Positions 8,375 to 17,549 are shown, counted from the first letter of the stretch. The stretch is DNA of 64,000 nt from Muricauda sp. SCSIO 64092 (GCF_023016285.1 NZ_CP095413.1:744001-808000), one strand, 5' to 3'. Program-made: numbers and translations. The notes: generated from the sequence alone by a model not told the origin.

Positions 8375-8734
8375 TTAAAATGAAATCAGTCCATCATAAT
8401 CAACCAAATAGGGCTTGTTCAGTAAAACGGGAAGACTTCTATCCGATGCATTTGACAGCCCCACCCCAGCATAATAGGTCCTTGCTTCAAACTTGTTGGC
8501 ATGGTCCTTAACCTTATCCATTAATTTTTGATCGTATGCCTTTGGATCGTTGGGAAAAGGGACATACCGTACCACCACAAAATGTAAAAAAGTATCCTTA
8601 AGACATACAAATTGGGGGTCCTTTTTGAACTTGCTGTTTACGGCCATGAATTCGAAGCCATCCTTTTCCAGTTCCTTGCCCACCAGATTCATGGCTAGAT
8701 TGTGCAACTCCTGTTCAGTTAATTCCCTGCTCAT
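8375..8734 (-). CDS. Small conserved protein of the nqr-apbE cluster, function unknown
   Basis: The chosen ATG at 8734 gives 119 residues beginning MSRELTEQELHNLAMNLVG. A frame extension to 8761 would start inside the terminator hairpin and is rejected. The protein is soluble, with no signal peptide or membrane helix. It has mixed alpha/beta character ('FEFMAVNSKFKKDPQFVCL', 'FLHFVVVRYVPFPNDPKAYD', 'FEARTYYAGVGLSNASD'). From memory, similar flavobacterial proteins are sometimes labelled 'NqrF' only because of their position; this one has no 2Fe-2S or flavin motif and is not NqrF. Lying between nqrF and apbE, it may assist maturation or regulation of the Nqr complex, but that is inference. Confidence 0.75.
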   Translation of the reverse strand: MSRELTEQELHNLAMNLVGKELEKDGFEFMAVNSKFKKDPQFVCLKDTFLHFVVVRYVPFPNDPKAYDQKLMDKVKDHANKFEARTYYAGVGLSNASDRSLPVLLNKPYLVDYDGLISF

Positions 8735-8740
8735 AATTAT

Positions 8741-8769
8741 AAAAAAACCGATACCATTCAAGTATCGGT
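8741..8769 (-). terminator. Hairpin terminator after nqrF, abutting the next start codon
   Basis: On the minus strand the stem ACCGATAC/GTATCGGT (8 bp, 7-nt loop) is followed by seven T. It then ends only 6 nt before the ATG of the small gene at 8734. It should end most nqrA-F transcripts while allowing some read-through into the small gene and apbE. Confidence 0.75.
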
Positions 8770-8839
8770 TAGCAAAGTTTTAGATTTTTTTATTTCCGCT
8801 TTGCACAACAAAGCCGTCATAATGACCACAATTTTGTTG

Positions 8840-10150
8840 CTATCCCCCAAAGTCGTCAAAACGGATATTCTCGTCTGGAATACCAAAATCCTCACCCATT
8901 TTTTGTACCGCCTTATTCATTAAAGGTGGCCCACAAAAATACAGTTCGATGTCTTCCGGGGTTTCGTGATGGTTTAAGTAGTTATCAATCACACAATTGT
9001 GAATAAACCCGACGAAACCATCCCCTTCCTCATCATTGATATCCTTTTTTACCTGCCAATTGTCTTCCTCCAAGGGCTCTGAAAGTGCCATATAAAATTT
9101 GAAATTTGGGAAGTCCTTTTCCAATTGCTTAAAATGGTCTATGTAGAAAAGCTCCCTCTTGGAGCGTCCTCCGTACCAATAGGTAACTTTTCTATTGGTT
9201 TTCAAGGTTTTGAACAGATGGTACAAGTGTGAACGCATGGGTGCCATTCCGGCACCACCACCTACATAAAGCATTTCGGCTTCTGATTCATTGATAAAGA
9301 ATTCCCCAAATGGACCGGATATCGTTACCTCATCCCCCTCTTTTAATCCGAAAATGTATGAAGATGCCACTCCAGGATTTACATCCATCCATCCGTTTTT
9401 GGATCGATCCCATGGCGGTGTTGCTATACGTACGTTCAACATGATTTCCCGTCCTTCCGCCGGGTAGGAAGCCATTGAATATGCCCTTTCCACGGTTTCC
9501 GAGTTCTTCATGACCAAGGGCCAAAGGTTGAACTTATCCCACTCCGCCTTAAACTTATCCGGGGTTTCATGCTCTTCCGGGTGTGCCGTGATATCCATAT
9601 CGGAATACTTCACCTCACAAGGAGGGATTTCTATCTGGATATATCCCCCCGCTTTATAGTTCATCATCTCCGGAATTTCAACCACAAACTCTTTGATGAA
9701 GGAAGCTACATTAAAATTTCGAACAACCTTGGCATGCCATTTCTTAATCCCGAACACCTCTTCCGGAATGGTAATTTCCATGTCCTGCTTTACCTTGACC
9801 TGACAGGCCAAACGCGCACCATGTTGTAGCTCCTTTCTGGAGAAATGTGGCGTTTCGGTAGGTAAGGCCTCACCACCTCCGGAAAGTACGTGGCATTCAC
9901 ATTGAATGCAGGTACCACCACCCCCACAAGCAGATGGCAGGAAAACCTTCTGATTACCCAGGGTAGCCAATAAGGTACCCCCTGAAGCGACCTCAATCTT
10001 CTTTTCTCCATTAATGGTCAATGTCACAGGCCCCGAAGGGGAAAGTTTTTCCTTGGTAAACAGTAATAGGGCGACCAATAACAATGTGAGTATCAAAAAA
10101 GCCACAATGGTTATTAGAATGGTACCCCCTGTTGATGTAGCTAATATCAT
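8840..10150 (-). CDS. nqrF: Na+-translocating NADH:quinone reductase subunit F
   Basis: NqrF is the NADH-oxidising entry subunit. The 436 residues show, in order, one N-terminal membrane helix (residues 8-30), a ferredoxin domain with cluster cysteines in 'SACGGGGTCIQCECHV' and 'LACQVKV', an FAD-binding domain with 'RAYSMASYP', and an NADH domain with 'YVGGGAGMAPMRSHL' and a terminal 'DENIRFDDFGG'. All are intact. It is the last of the six nqr genes, 3 nt after nqrE, and is followed by a terminator. Confidence 0.98.
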   Translation of the reverse strand: MILATSTGGTILITIVAFLILTLLLVALLLFTKEKLSPSGPVTLTINGEKKIEVASGGTLLATLGNQKVFLPSACGGGGTCIQCECHVLSGGGEALPTETPHFSRKELQHGARLACQVKVKQDMEITIPEEVFGIKKWHAKVVRNFNVASFIKEFVVEIPEMMNYKAGGYIQIEIPPCEVKYSDMDITAHPEEHETPDKFKAEWDKFNLWPLVMKNSETVERAYSMASYPAEGREIMLNVRIATPPWDRSKNGWMDVNPGVASSYIFGLKEGDEVTISGPFGEFFINESEAEMLYVGGGAGMAPMRSHLYHLFKTLKTNRKVTYWYGGRSKRELFYIDHFKQLEKDFPNFKFYMALSEPLEEDNWQVKKDINDEEGDGFVGFIHNCVIDNYLNHHETPEDIELYFCGPPLMNKAVQKMGEDFGIPDENIRFDDFGG

Positions 10151-10153
10151 TTT

Positions 10154-10894
10154 CTATTCGTTTATGGCATCGTTATAAGAGATTGCTTTTTCGTCCTTTT
10201 CAATCTCTTCTTTAATTTCTTTTTTGTCCGTTGTCTCTGCAGTTGTTGCCGCAGGGGTTTCAGGTGGTTCATTGTCACCCGTTAGCATCCCCCCAAAACT
10301 CTGGAAACCAATTCCCATTAAACCTGTAATGATGAAGGTTATCCCCAGTCCCCTTAAGGGAGCGGGAACATTGGAATACCTGATTTTTTCCCTAATGGCG
10401 GCGATGGCCAAAATAGCCAGGAACCATCCGATACCGGAGCTGATCCCATAATTCAAGGCCAGTCCAAGGGAAGGGATTTCCCTAGCCTGCATAAAAAGGG
10501 AACCTCCTAAAATAGCACAGTTTACCGCAATCAACGGAAGGAAAATACCCAGGGAATTGTAGAGGGCCGGTGAAAACTTTTCAACCACAATCTCCACCAA
10601 TTGTACCATGGTGGCAATAGTGGCAATAAAAAGGATAAATGACAAAAATCCCAAATTATAATCTGCATACTCGGGTCCCAACCAGGCCAAGGCTCCATCA
10701 CGTAATAAGTATTGGTCCAAAAGCCAGTTCAACGGCACGGTAACCCCCAAAACAAAAATAACTGCGGCACCTAGGCCCACTGCGGTACTTACTTTTTTGG
10801 AAACCGCCAAATAAGAACACATTCCCAAAAACACGGCAAATACCATGTTGTCAATGAAAATGGATTTGAAAAATAATTCTACATGTTCCAACAT
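10154..10894 (-). CDS. nqrE: Na+-translocating NADH:quinone reductase subunit E, with acidic C-terminal tail
   Basis: This is an integral membrane subunit with six helices and the typical start 'MLEHVELFFKSIFIDNMVFAVFLGMCSYLAVSKK'-like region, whose conserved Cys takes part in the membrane-embedded Fe site shared with NqrD. The core ends near residue 205 at 'GIGFQSFGGML'. A further 40 residues follow that are rich in Thr, Glu and Lys ('PAATTAETTDKKEIKEEIEKDE') and are not present in the usual 198-202 residue NqrE. The tail is predicted to be disordered or helical and cytosolic. It is spaced 11 nt from nqrD. Confidence 0.96.
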   Translation of the reverse strand: MLEHVELFFKSIFIDNMVFAVFLGMCSYLAVSKKVSTAVGLGAAVIFVLGVTVPLNWLLDQYLLRDGALAWLGPEYADYNLGFLSFILFIATIATMVQLVEIVVEKFSPALYNSLGIFLPLIAVNCAILGGSLFMQAREIPSLGLALNYGISSGIGWFLAILAIAAIREKIRYSNVPAPLRGLGITFIITGLMGIGFQSFGGMLTGDNEPPETPAATTAETTDKKEIKEEIEKDEKAISYNDAINE

Positions 10895-10905
10895 AATACC
10901 AATAT

Positions 10906-11553
10906 TTAAGCTTCCTCAATAAGTGCCCTATTTCTAGAACGTTGAACCCAAATGATAACCCCAACAACGATTAAGGCTGCAGGAGGAATGATCATAAAAC
11001 CATTGTTTTCGTAACCTATGGAATACAGACCTGTTTTAGCTATGGGATCTCCAAGAACCGGAATTCCAAATAGGGTTCCAGAACCCAAAAGCTCTCTAAA
11101 AAAGCCTACTATTATCAGGATGACACCGTATCCAAGGGCATTTCCTATGCCGTCCAGGAAAGACCTCCAAACACCATTTCCCAGGGCAAAGGCCTCAAAG
11201 CGTCCCATAATGATACAGTTGGTAATAATCAATCCCACAAAAACGGATAAAGTTTTACTCAGGTCGTAGGCATAGGCCTTAAGCACTTGGTCAACCACAA
11301 TTACCAATGTGGCAACCACAATCAATTGTACTATGATTCGAATCTTTGAGGGAATCACGTTCCGTAACAAGGATATGACCACATTTCCAATGCCCATCAC
11401 AAAAATCACGGATATCGACATCACAATTGAGGCTTTCAATTCTGCTGTTATCGCAAGTGCGGAACAGATTCCCAAAACCTGTATGGTAATGGGATTGTTG
11501 TCCGCCAGCGGATCAAGGATAAGGTTTGCGTCTTTTTTTGAAAGTAATGCCAT
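10906..11553 (-). CDS. nqrD: Na+-translocating NADH:quinone reductase subunit D
   Basis: The 215-residue protein has six predicted membrane helices and is paralogous to NqrE. The conserved 'LGICSALAIT' region holds the Cys that contributes to the intramembrane iron centre, and 'LIITNCIIMGRFEAFALG' is the second half-site Cys motif. It ends in a short basic tail ('WVQRSRNRALIEEA'). It follows nqrC by 1 nt and precedes nqrE, the standard order. Confidence 0.97.
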   Translation of the reverse strand: MALLSKKDANLILDPLADNNPITIQVLGICSALAITAELKASIVMSISVIFVMGIGNVVISLLRNVIPSKIRIIVQLIVVATLVIVVDQVLKAYAYDLSKTLSVFVGLIITNCIIMGRFEAFALGNGVWRSFLDGIGNALGYGVILIIVGFFRELLGSGTLFGIPVLGDPIAKTGLYSIGYENNGFMIIPPAALIVVGVIIWVQRSRNRALIEEA

Positions 11554-11554
11554 T

Positions 11555-12304
11555 TTAATTCGTTCTAATATTATCCAAATATGGCCTGTAGACCTTTAAC
11601 GTTTCTTTAATCATAGCAGAAACCCCATTTCCCGTTATCGTAGCTCCGGCAATTGCGTCCACTGTGTTGTCTTCTTTATCCTGGTTTAGGGGATCGTTAT
11701 TTGTTTTCGATACCACTACGCCTTCGTAGCTACCTCCGTTCAATAAGGATTCCCCTTGAAAGTCATCCATAAAAAAGCGCATTTTGATATTTGCCCCAAG
11801 TCCGGCAGTTTCGGCCTTATGATCAAAATAGACCCCTTGGATTACCATATGCTCATCTACGGCCATAAAACCCCAAATCGCGTCCCAAAGGCCTTTTCCA
11901 TGCATCGGCAGGATATATGACTTTTTCCCTTCCTTTTCCCCAATAAATATGGGCAATCTAGCTTCCCCACCATCTTTAAGGTTGCTCAATTGTTTTTTCA
12001 TATCTACTAGAAAAGCCTGGTCATCTGCAACCATTTCGCCATTGACCAAAACATATTGTTCCTTAATATATTTGCCAAACTCCCCTTCCACAACGTCCGT
12101 TGGAATAAAATTCACCCCACTATCCGGTGTATTTTCATTGATTCCCATGGCATAAAGGATGTTCTGTTGCTTTTCGAAGCGTTCGTTCTCATCAATTCTT
12201 GGTCTTAAAGCCGAAGCCAAAAAAGCCAGTACGGAACCAACGACCATCACCATAACAATGGAAAAAATGACAGTATACGAATTTTTCTCAGTGTTCATTG
12301 CCAT
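11555..12304 (-). CDS. nqrC: Na+-translocating NADH:quinone reductase subunit C
   Basis: NqrC carries a covalently bound FMN on the periplasmic side. The 249-residue protein has one N-terminal membrane helix and the flavinylation motif 'DAIAGATITGNGV' near residue 215, in which the second Thr of GATIT is the expected attachment residue for ApbE. 'KGLWDAIWGFMAVDEH' and 'HKAETAGLGANI' are standard NqrC segments. The start at 12304 gives 'MAMNTEK'; a Met two codons later is an equally possible start. It begins 3 nt after nqrB. Confidence 0.97.
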   Translation of the reverse strand: MAMNTEKNSYTVIFSIVMVMVVGSVLAFLASALRPRIDENERFEKQQNILYAMGINENTPDSGVNFIPTDVVEGEFGKYIKEQYVLVNGEMVADDQAFLVDMKKQLSNLKDGGEARLPIFIGEKEGKKSYILPMHGKGLWDAIWGFMAVDEHMVIQGVYFDHKAETAGLGANIKMRFFMDDFQGESLLNGGSYEGVVVSKTNNDPLNQDKEDNTVDAIAGATITGNGVSAMIKETLKVYRPYLDNIRTN

Positions 12305-12307
12305 AAT

Positions 12308-13573
12308 TTAAACAGTTTCAGCTTTAAGTTCCGCAGCGGCCCCATCTACCGTGTCCGGTAGGATAGTAGCATTTTTAAGCCGCTTCAATCGTTTATTGAC
12401 ATTGCCCCTAACCACATAATGGTCTATTGTTGGGGCAAATACGTTCATCAACAGTATAGCAAGGAAAACCCCTTCTGGATATCCTGGGTTGAACACCCGG
12501 ATCATGACCGACAAAAATCCAATCAAGAATCCATATATCCATTTTCCCTTATTGGTTTGGGAGCCTGTGACCGGATCTGTGGCCATGTAGACAATACCAA
12601 AGGCAAGTCCACCAACAATAAGGTGTTTCCAAAATTCAAAGCTCATTAGACCGTAGAATTTGCTGTATTCAGGAATCCATCCGAAGTCCACGATCAAATT
12701 GAATATCCACCCCATGGCCAATGAACCCACAACGGCACTTACCATTATTCGCCAACTGGCAATTTTGGTAAAGATGAGGAACAGTCCCCCCAGCAAAATC
12801 AAAAAGGCCGAAGTCTCCCCAACAGATCCTGGTATAAACCCAAAAAACATTTCGGACAAATCGTATTTGGCATACATCTCTTGGGTATTGCCCTGGGCCA
12901 AATACCCCAAAATGGTTTCCCCGGAAATGGCATCGGCCGTACCTGCCCTTTCTACCGCACCATGTACCCACACCTTATCGCCACTCATCCAGGTAGGATA
13001 GGCAAAAAACAAAAAAGCCCTGATGGTGAGTGCCGGATTCAAAATGTTCATCCCGGTACCACCAAAAACTTCCTTTCCTATCACCACGCCAAATGCTACG
13101 GCTACCGCCAACATCCAAAGTGGGGTATCCACAGGAACAATCAACGGAACCAACATTCCGGTAACCAAATAGCCTTCCTCTACCTCATGGCCTTTAATAA
13201 CGGCAAAAATAAATTCGATCAACAAACCAACGCCATAGGAAACGATGACCAAAGGCAATACCGTTATTGCCCCTAGGACGAAGTTGTCCCAAGTAATAAA
13301 ATGTTCCCATATGGAAAAGTTTTCAGGAAAGCCATTGATGGCCGAATAATGTTGGTACCCTGTGTTAAAGATTCCAAATAACAAACAAGGGACCAAAGCC
13401 AAAATAACGGTGTTCATGGTCCGTTTCAAGTCATCTACAGCCCTAACATGACCACCGGAATGGGTAGTTTCGTTTGGGGTGTACAAAAACGTATGTATGG
13501 CATTGAAGGCCGGAGCCATTTTTTTGCCTTGATACTTCAGCTTGATTTCATGCATTTTTTCTTTCAATCCCAT
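12308..13573 (-). CDS. nqrB: Na+-translocating NADH:quinone reductase subunit B
   Basis: NqrB is the large membrane subunit that forms the sodium pathway and binds riboflavin and a covalent FMN. The 421 residues hold about ten membrane helices. The segment expected to carry the FMN threonine reads 'TADAISGETILGYLAQG', so the usual S-G-A-T is S-G-E-T here, with the Thr kept. 'NILNPALTIRAFLFFAYPTWMSGD' is a conserved family block. It is spaced 3 nt from both nqrA and nqrC, in the canonical order. Confidence 0.97.
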   Translation of the reverse strand: MGLKEKMHEIKLKYQGKKMAPAFNAIHTFLYTPNETTHSGGHVRAVDDLKRTMNTVILALVPCLLFGIFNTGYQHYSAINGFPENFSIWEHFITWDNFVLGAITVLPLVIVSYGVGLLIEFIFAVIKGHEVEEGYLVTGMLVPLIVPVDTPLWMLAVAVAFGVVIGKEVFGGTGMNILNPALTIRAFLFFAYPTWMSGDKVWVHGAVERAGTADAISGETILGYLAQGNTQEMYAKYDLSEMFFGFIPGSVGETSAFLILLGGLFLIFTKIASWRIMVSAVVGSLAMGWIFNLIVDFGWIPEYSKFYGLMSFEFWKHLIVGGLAFGIVYMATDPVTGSQTNKGKWIYGFLIGFLSVMIRVFNPGYPEGVFLAILLMNVFAPTIDHYVVRGNVNKRLKRLKNATILPDTVDGAAAELKAETV

Positions 13574-13576
13574 AGC

Positions 13577-14929
13577 TTATCCTATTTCTTGATACAATAA
13601 ATCCAAACTATCCCGTATAATCTGCTGGTGTGGTTGTTTTGAAACACAAATGAATTCGGTTAACGAGAAGTCCTCGGGAGCAACTTCATAAAGCCCCAAT
13701 TGTTCCATTTCATCCAAGTCTTTGACCATGCAGGCCTTGAGCAACTGCAGTGGGTAAATGTCCAATGGAAAAACCTCTTCATAGCCTCCGGTAACCACAA
13801 AAGCACGGTGCTCACCATTGGTATTGGTATCCAAATTGTATTTTTTCTTAGGGTTCAACCATGAGAAAGTCAACGCCCTACTTGATGATATTTTGTTGAA
13901 TACGGGCTTGGTCCAGCCAAAGAGCTCATAGTCATCCCCTTCTGGAATAGCGGTTACCGTATTATTGTAAAACCCTAGGTGACCATCCGGTTTAGTTTTG
14001 TAACCTGTAAGTACATCACCATTGATCAGCCGGAATTTTTCTTCCTTCACACCGCTCGCATAAAGAAATGTGGAGACTTCCGCTCCTATTTTGGTGGTGT
14101 AGTATTTGGGCGACTTAATGGAGGAACCGGCCAACGCCACTGTTCTTTCCGCATTAAATCTTCCCGTCAATAAATACTCGCCGATGATTACCAAATCCTG
14201 TGGGGAGACCGTCCAAACAATTTCCCCTTTATTGATTGGGTCTATCTTATTGATCTGGGTTCCCACCAACCCTGCTGGGTGGGGCCCGGAAACCTTGTGC
14301 AAAGTAATTCCGCTGATTTGGCTAAAAGGTGATGTAGTCGTATCCCCCACACCCACATGGACCTTACCAGGGGTGAGTTTACTCAGGCCCGTTATTGCTG
14401 CCTGTATTTCCTTTTCCTTTCCTTTGATCACATAATCCACATCTGCAGCCAGCGGTGCCGTGTTATGACCGGAAACAAAGATGGCCTTAGGGGTTTTGAC
14501 GGGATTTGCAATGATGTCGTATGGGCGTTGTTTAATAAATGCCCAACAGCCGGACATCAAAAGGGTTTCCCGAAGTTCGGCCGCATCCGTTTTATCCAAA
14601 TCCACAGGTTTGGATTCGTGATAGACCTGTTCTTTATCTGCCAGGATTTTCAGGCTAAGGATCCTTCTTCGAGCCCCTCTGACAATCTCAACAAGTTCCC
14701 CACTTACTGGAGAAACAAAGCGCATGGACTCTTCGTTCTTGTTATGGAATATGGGTTCGCCAGCTTTTAGCTCTGCGCCTTCCTTGAGCAACATTTTTGG
14801 TGTTACTCCGTGAAAATCATCCAGGTTGAGTGCATAAACGTTACTGGAAACGGCTTGTATGGTGGTTTGTTCTGCTGCCCCGACAAGGTTAATATTTAAA
14901 CCTTTTTTTATTCTAATGTCTTTGGACAT
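13577..14929 (-). CDS. nqrA: Na+-translocating NADH:quinone reductase subunit A
   Basis: NqrA is the peripheral, ubiquinone/menaquinone-associated subunit of the complex. The ATG at 14929 is chosen because it gives 450 residues beginning 'MSKDIRIKKGLNINLVG', the standard N-terminus and length. The frame is open to 15082, but that extension crosses the promoter. Family blocks 'DDFHGVTPKMLL', 'SGHNTAPLAADVDYVI', 'GPHPAGLVGTQINKIDP' and 'YPLQLLKACMVKDLDEMEQLGLYEVAPEDFSL' are present. First gene of the operon. Confidence 0.97.
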   Translation of the reverse strand: MSKDIRIKKGLNINLVGAAEQTTIQAVSSNVYALNLDDFHGVTPKMLLKEGAELKAGEPIFHNKNEESMRFVSPVSGELVEIVRGARRRILSLKILADKEQVYHESKPVDLDKTDAAELRETLLMSGCWAFIKQRPYDIIANPVKTPKAIFVSGHNTAPLAADVDYVIKGKEKEIQAAITGLSKLTPGKVHVGVGDTTTSPFSQISGITLHKVSGPHPAGLVGTQINKIDPINKGEIVWTVSPQDLVIIGEYLLTGRFNAERTVALAGSSIKSPKYYTTKIGAEVSTFLYASGVKEEKFRLINGDVLTGYKTKPDGHLGFYNNTVTAIPEGDDYELFGWTKPVFNKISSSRALTFSWLNPKKKYNLDTNTNGEHRAFVVTGGYEEVFPLDIYPLQLLKACMVKDLDEMEQLGLYEVAPEDFSLTEFICVSKQPHQQIIRDSLDLLYQEIG

Positions 14930-14958
14930 ATATTTGAGAGCTTTAGTTAAAATCGCTG

Positions 14959-14966
14959 CAAATTTA
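14959..14966 (-). promoter_or_regulatory. -7 box TAAATTTG of the nqr operon
   Basis: Read on the minus strand, TAAATTTG fits TAnnTTTG and sits about 30 nt before the nqrA ATG. The flanking DNA is AT-rich. No TTG is visible at -33 spacing. Confidence 0.55.
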
Positions 14967-15049
14967 CTATTTAAGGAAGAATATTTGTAATTATTAACTA
15001 GAATTTTGGGATTACGACGGGCCTTCAATTCGACGGTATGCTTTTTGTT

Positions 15050-15057
15050 TACCTTTG
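15050..15057 (+). promoter_or_regulatory. -7 box TACCTTTG of the plug protein gene
   Basis: A perfect TAnnTTTG ends 19 nt before the ATG at 15077. It falls inside a spurious N-terminal extension of the frame, which supports the later start. Confidence 0.55.
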
Positions 15058-15076
15058 CCCGAAAAAATTGCCCAAA

Positions 15077-16321
15077 ATGCACTCAATCCTTAAACATATT
15101 CCTTTCCTATTGTTTCCAGGTCTAATCCTATCGCAGGTCATGGAAGAAATAAATCCCCCTCCCCAAATCAAGACCATAATCTTTAAAGGTCCAACGGAGG
15201 ACCAGTTTCCGATAATAACACTGGGGGAGGAAATCTTTTTGACCTTTGACGACCTTAGCGCCAATGAACAGGATTATTATTACAAAATTGTGCACTGTGA
15301 TTATGACTGGACCCCATCCCAACTTTTAAAGTCCCAATATTTAGAAGGCGTGGACAACCAACGCATTATAGATTACGGGAACAGCTTAACGACGTTACAG
15401 CCCTACTCCAACTATAGGTTGACCATTCCCAATAACGAAGTTTCCTTAAAAGTAACCGGGAATTATATGTTGGAGATTTACAATATGAACAACGAGCTTC
15501 AATTTTCCAGACGTTTTGTGGTCTATAAAAATCTTATCAGCGTTGGAGGGTATGTTAGGCGGTCCAGGGATTTTGAGTTTTTAAACGAAAAACAAAGTGT
15601 GCAATTCACCATCAATACCGCTGGTTTCCCAGTAGTCAATCCAAAACAGGAAATCAAGGTGGCCATTGTACAGAACTATTTCTGGCCAACTGCGATTTAC
15701 GACATTAAACCTCAATTTACCATCGGCAACGAACTGATCTACAAATACGATCAGGAAACCAGTTTTTATGGGGGAAATGAATTCTTGAACTTTGATACCA
15801 AAGACCTCAGATCTCCCACATTTGCCATTTCAAGAATTGAATTCAAGGAATTGTACCATCACTACCTCTTTACAAATGACTATAGGAAAGACCAAAAATA
15901 CACCTACTTCCCCGACGTTAATGGGGATTTTGTGGTCAGGACTTTACAGGGAACGGACGTGGCCAGGGAGGCAGAATACACCAAAGTTCATTTTAGTTTG
16001 CCCTATGACCCCATTTTAGGTTTGGACAATGTCTATGTTTTTGGAAAATATAACAACTACGACCTTTCCGATGAAAACCGAATGACGTACAATGAAGAAA
16101 CCGGCAACCTGGAATTGGAACATTTTTTTAAGCAAGGCTTTTACAATTACAAGTATGTGGTGGAAAGCGCGGATGGAACGGTAGATTTAAACACGGTCTG
16201 CGGAAACTTTCACTTTACGGAAAACAATTACCTTATTTTGGTGTATTATCGGGATTTCGGCGAAATGCACGATGACATTATTGGCATTGGAACGGCCAAT
16301 TCCCGAAATATCAGCAATTAA
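15077..16321 (+). CDS. Type IX secretion system plug protein (former DUF5103)
   Basis: The 414-residue secreted protein starts 'MHSILKHIPFLLFPGLILSQ', a signal peptide; the upstream frame extension is rejected because it covers the promoter. It contains the beta-sandwich domains of the DUF5103 family: 'IKTIIFKGPTEDQFPII', 'LTFDDLSANEQDYYYKIVHCDYDW', 'YSNYRLTIPNNEV', 'VTGNYMLEIY' and 'GFYNYKYVVESADG'. As I recall, in Flavobacterium a member of this family closes the periplasmic side of the SprA translocon, hence the name plug. The presence of a T9SS substrate at 457-1623 and PorT at 29959-30657 fits a working T9SS. Confidence 0.88.
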   Translation: MHSILKHIPFLLFPGLILSQVMEEINPPPQIKTIIFKGPTEDQFPIITLGEEIFLTFDDLSANEQDYYYKIVHCDYDWTPSQLLKSQYLEGVDNQRIIDYGNSLTTLQPYSNYRLTIPNNEVSLKVTGNYMLEIYNMNNELQFSRRFVVYKNLISVGGYVRRSRDFEFLNEKQSVQFTINTAGFPVVNPKQEIKVAIVQNYFWPTAIYDIKPQFTIGNELIYKYDQETSFYGGNEFLNFDTKDLRSPTFAISRIEFKELYHHYLFTNDYRKDQKYTYFPDVNGDFVVRTLQGTDVAREAEYTKVHFSLPYDPILGLDNVYVFGKYNNYDLSDENRMTYNEETGNLELEHFFKQGFYNYKYVVESADGTVDLNTVCGNFHFTENNYLILVYYRDFGEMHDDIIGIGTANSRNISN

Positions 16322-16351
16322 TCTATCTTTAATCCCAAACCAACCGGGGAA

Positions 16352-17546
16352 ATGGGAAAAGGAAAGGGACTGATCACCAAAGGTCGTTACGAACTTAAGT
16401 TTAGAGGTACGGAATGTCGGAATTGTGGTCATATCCTGGATATCAGTGATAAGTATTGCCCAAATTGTTCGCAGGCCAATAGCACCAAAAAGTTGATCCT
16501 TAAAGACTTTGTGGACGAGTTCCTTTCCAGTGTCATCAACTACGATTCCAAACTTCTCCAAACATTATACACCATGTTGGTAAAGCCAGGAACCATTACC
16601 AAGGATTACATAAGGGGGAAACGGGTCTCCTATACCAATCCTTTTTCGGTTTCTGCTAAGCCTGGCCTTTCTCTATTTATTAATGGTAAGCTACGACAGC
16701 AACTTTTCTTCGTTGGATGATTTGGGCCTGGAAGAAAGATTTCAAAGAACGGGACCAATGTCCTTTAGTTTTAATAATGGGGAGAACAATACGGATAGTA
16801 CCGAAGTTGCCAGACAAACCAGGGAAGCACTTCAGCAACTTGATTCCCTGGAAAATCTAAAGGCAGTTCCCATTCCAGGAATCGAAAGCCTGGACACTTT
16901 GCAGACCATTATAAACCAGGGGATAGCAAATGAAGTCAGAAAGGACTCCTTTATGCGGGCCAACCCCAGAGGGTACTTTCAAGAGCTTCAAAACAAAGAT
17001 TCGGGCAGTCTTACGAAAAGAATGGAGTTTTTCTTTACGTTTCTGCAAAAGGACTCCATAAAAACATTTGAGGATGCCAGGGAAAAATATGGGGTGAACG
17101 ATACATGGAAAAACAAAATGGCCTTTAACGGCTCCAAAAGTTCCCTAAAGGCAATCGCCCGACCAGGAACCTATTTGAACAACACCATGGCCAAATTGCC
17201 TTTGGTCGTTTTCTTCTTTCTTCCCTTTTTCACCATTTTTATTTTGTTGGCCTACATCCGAAAAAAATATACCTATACCGATCATTTAATCTTCAGTTTC
17301 CACAACCAGTCTTTATTATTTATATTGCTCATCCTTAGCTGGATAATAGATAGTATTTTTAACACGGCAACGGCATGGATAGCATTCATGGCTTTTTCGA
17401 TATATCTGTTCCAAGCCATGAGAAAATTTTACGGCCAGGGTATATTTAAAACAATAATTAAATATTTGTTCCTGAACTCAGTGTTCCTCTTTTTAGCCCT
17501 AATTTGTGTGGTTCTACTGTTTACGGGAAGTATTTTTACCTACTGA
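16352..17546 (+). pseudogene. DUF3667 zinc-ribbon membrane protein, broken by a 1-nt frameshift
   Basis: Two overlapping frames encode one protein. The first (16352 on) has a zinc ribbon 'CRNCGHILDISDKYCPNCSQ' and the DUF3667 block 'FVDEFLSSVINYDSKLLQTL', 'KPGTITKDYIRGKRVSYTNPF'. It then runs into unrelated residues and stops at 16720. Shifting frame at the T-run 16642-16646 restores the expected 'RFLLSLAFLYLLMVSYDSNF' and continues to 17546. That part includes a 150-residue linker and three to four further membrane helices. One extra T (five instead of four) explains everything. It could be a true mutation, a sequencing error, or less likely a programmed slip. If intact, it would be a membrane protein of about 397 residues of unknown function. 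Confidence 0.85.
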
Positions 17547-17549
17547 ATT

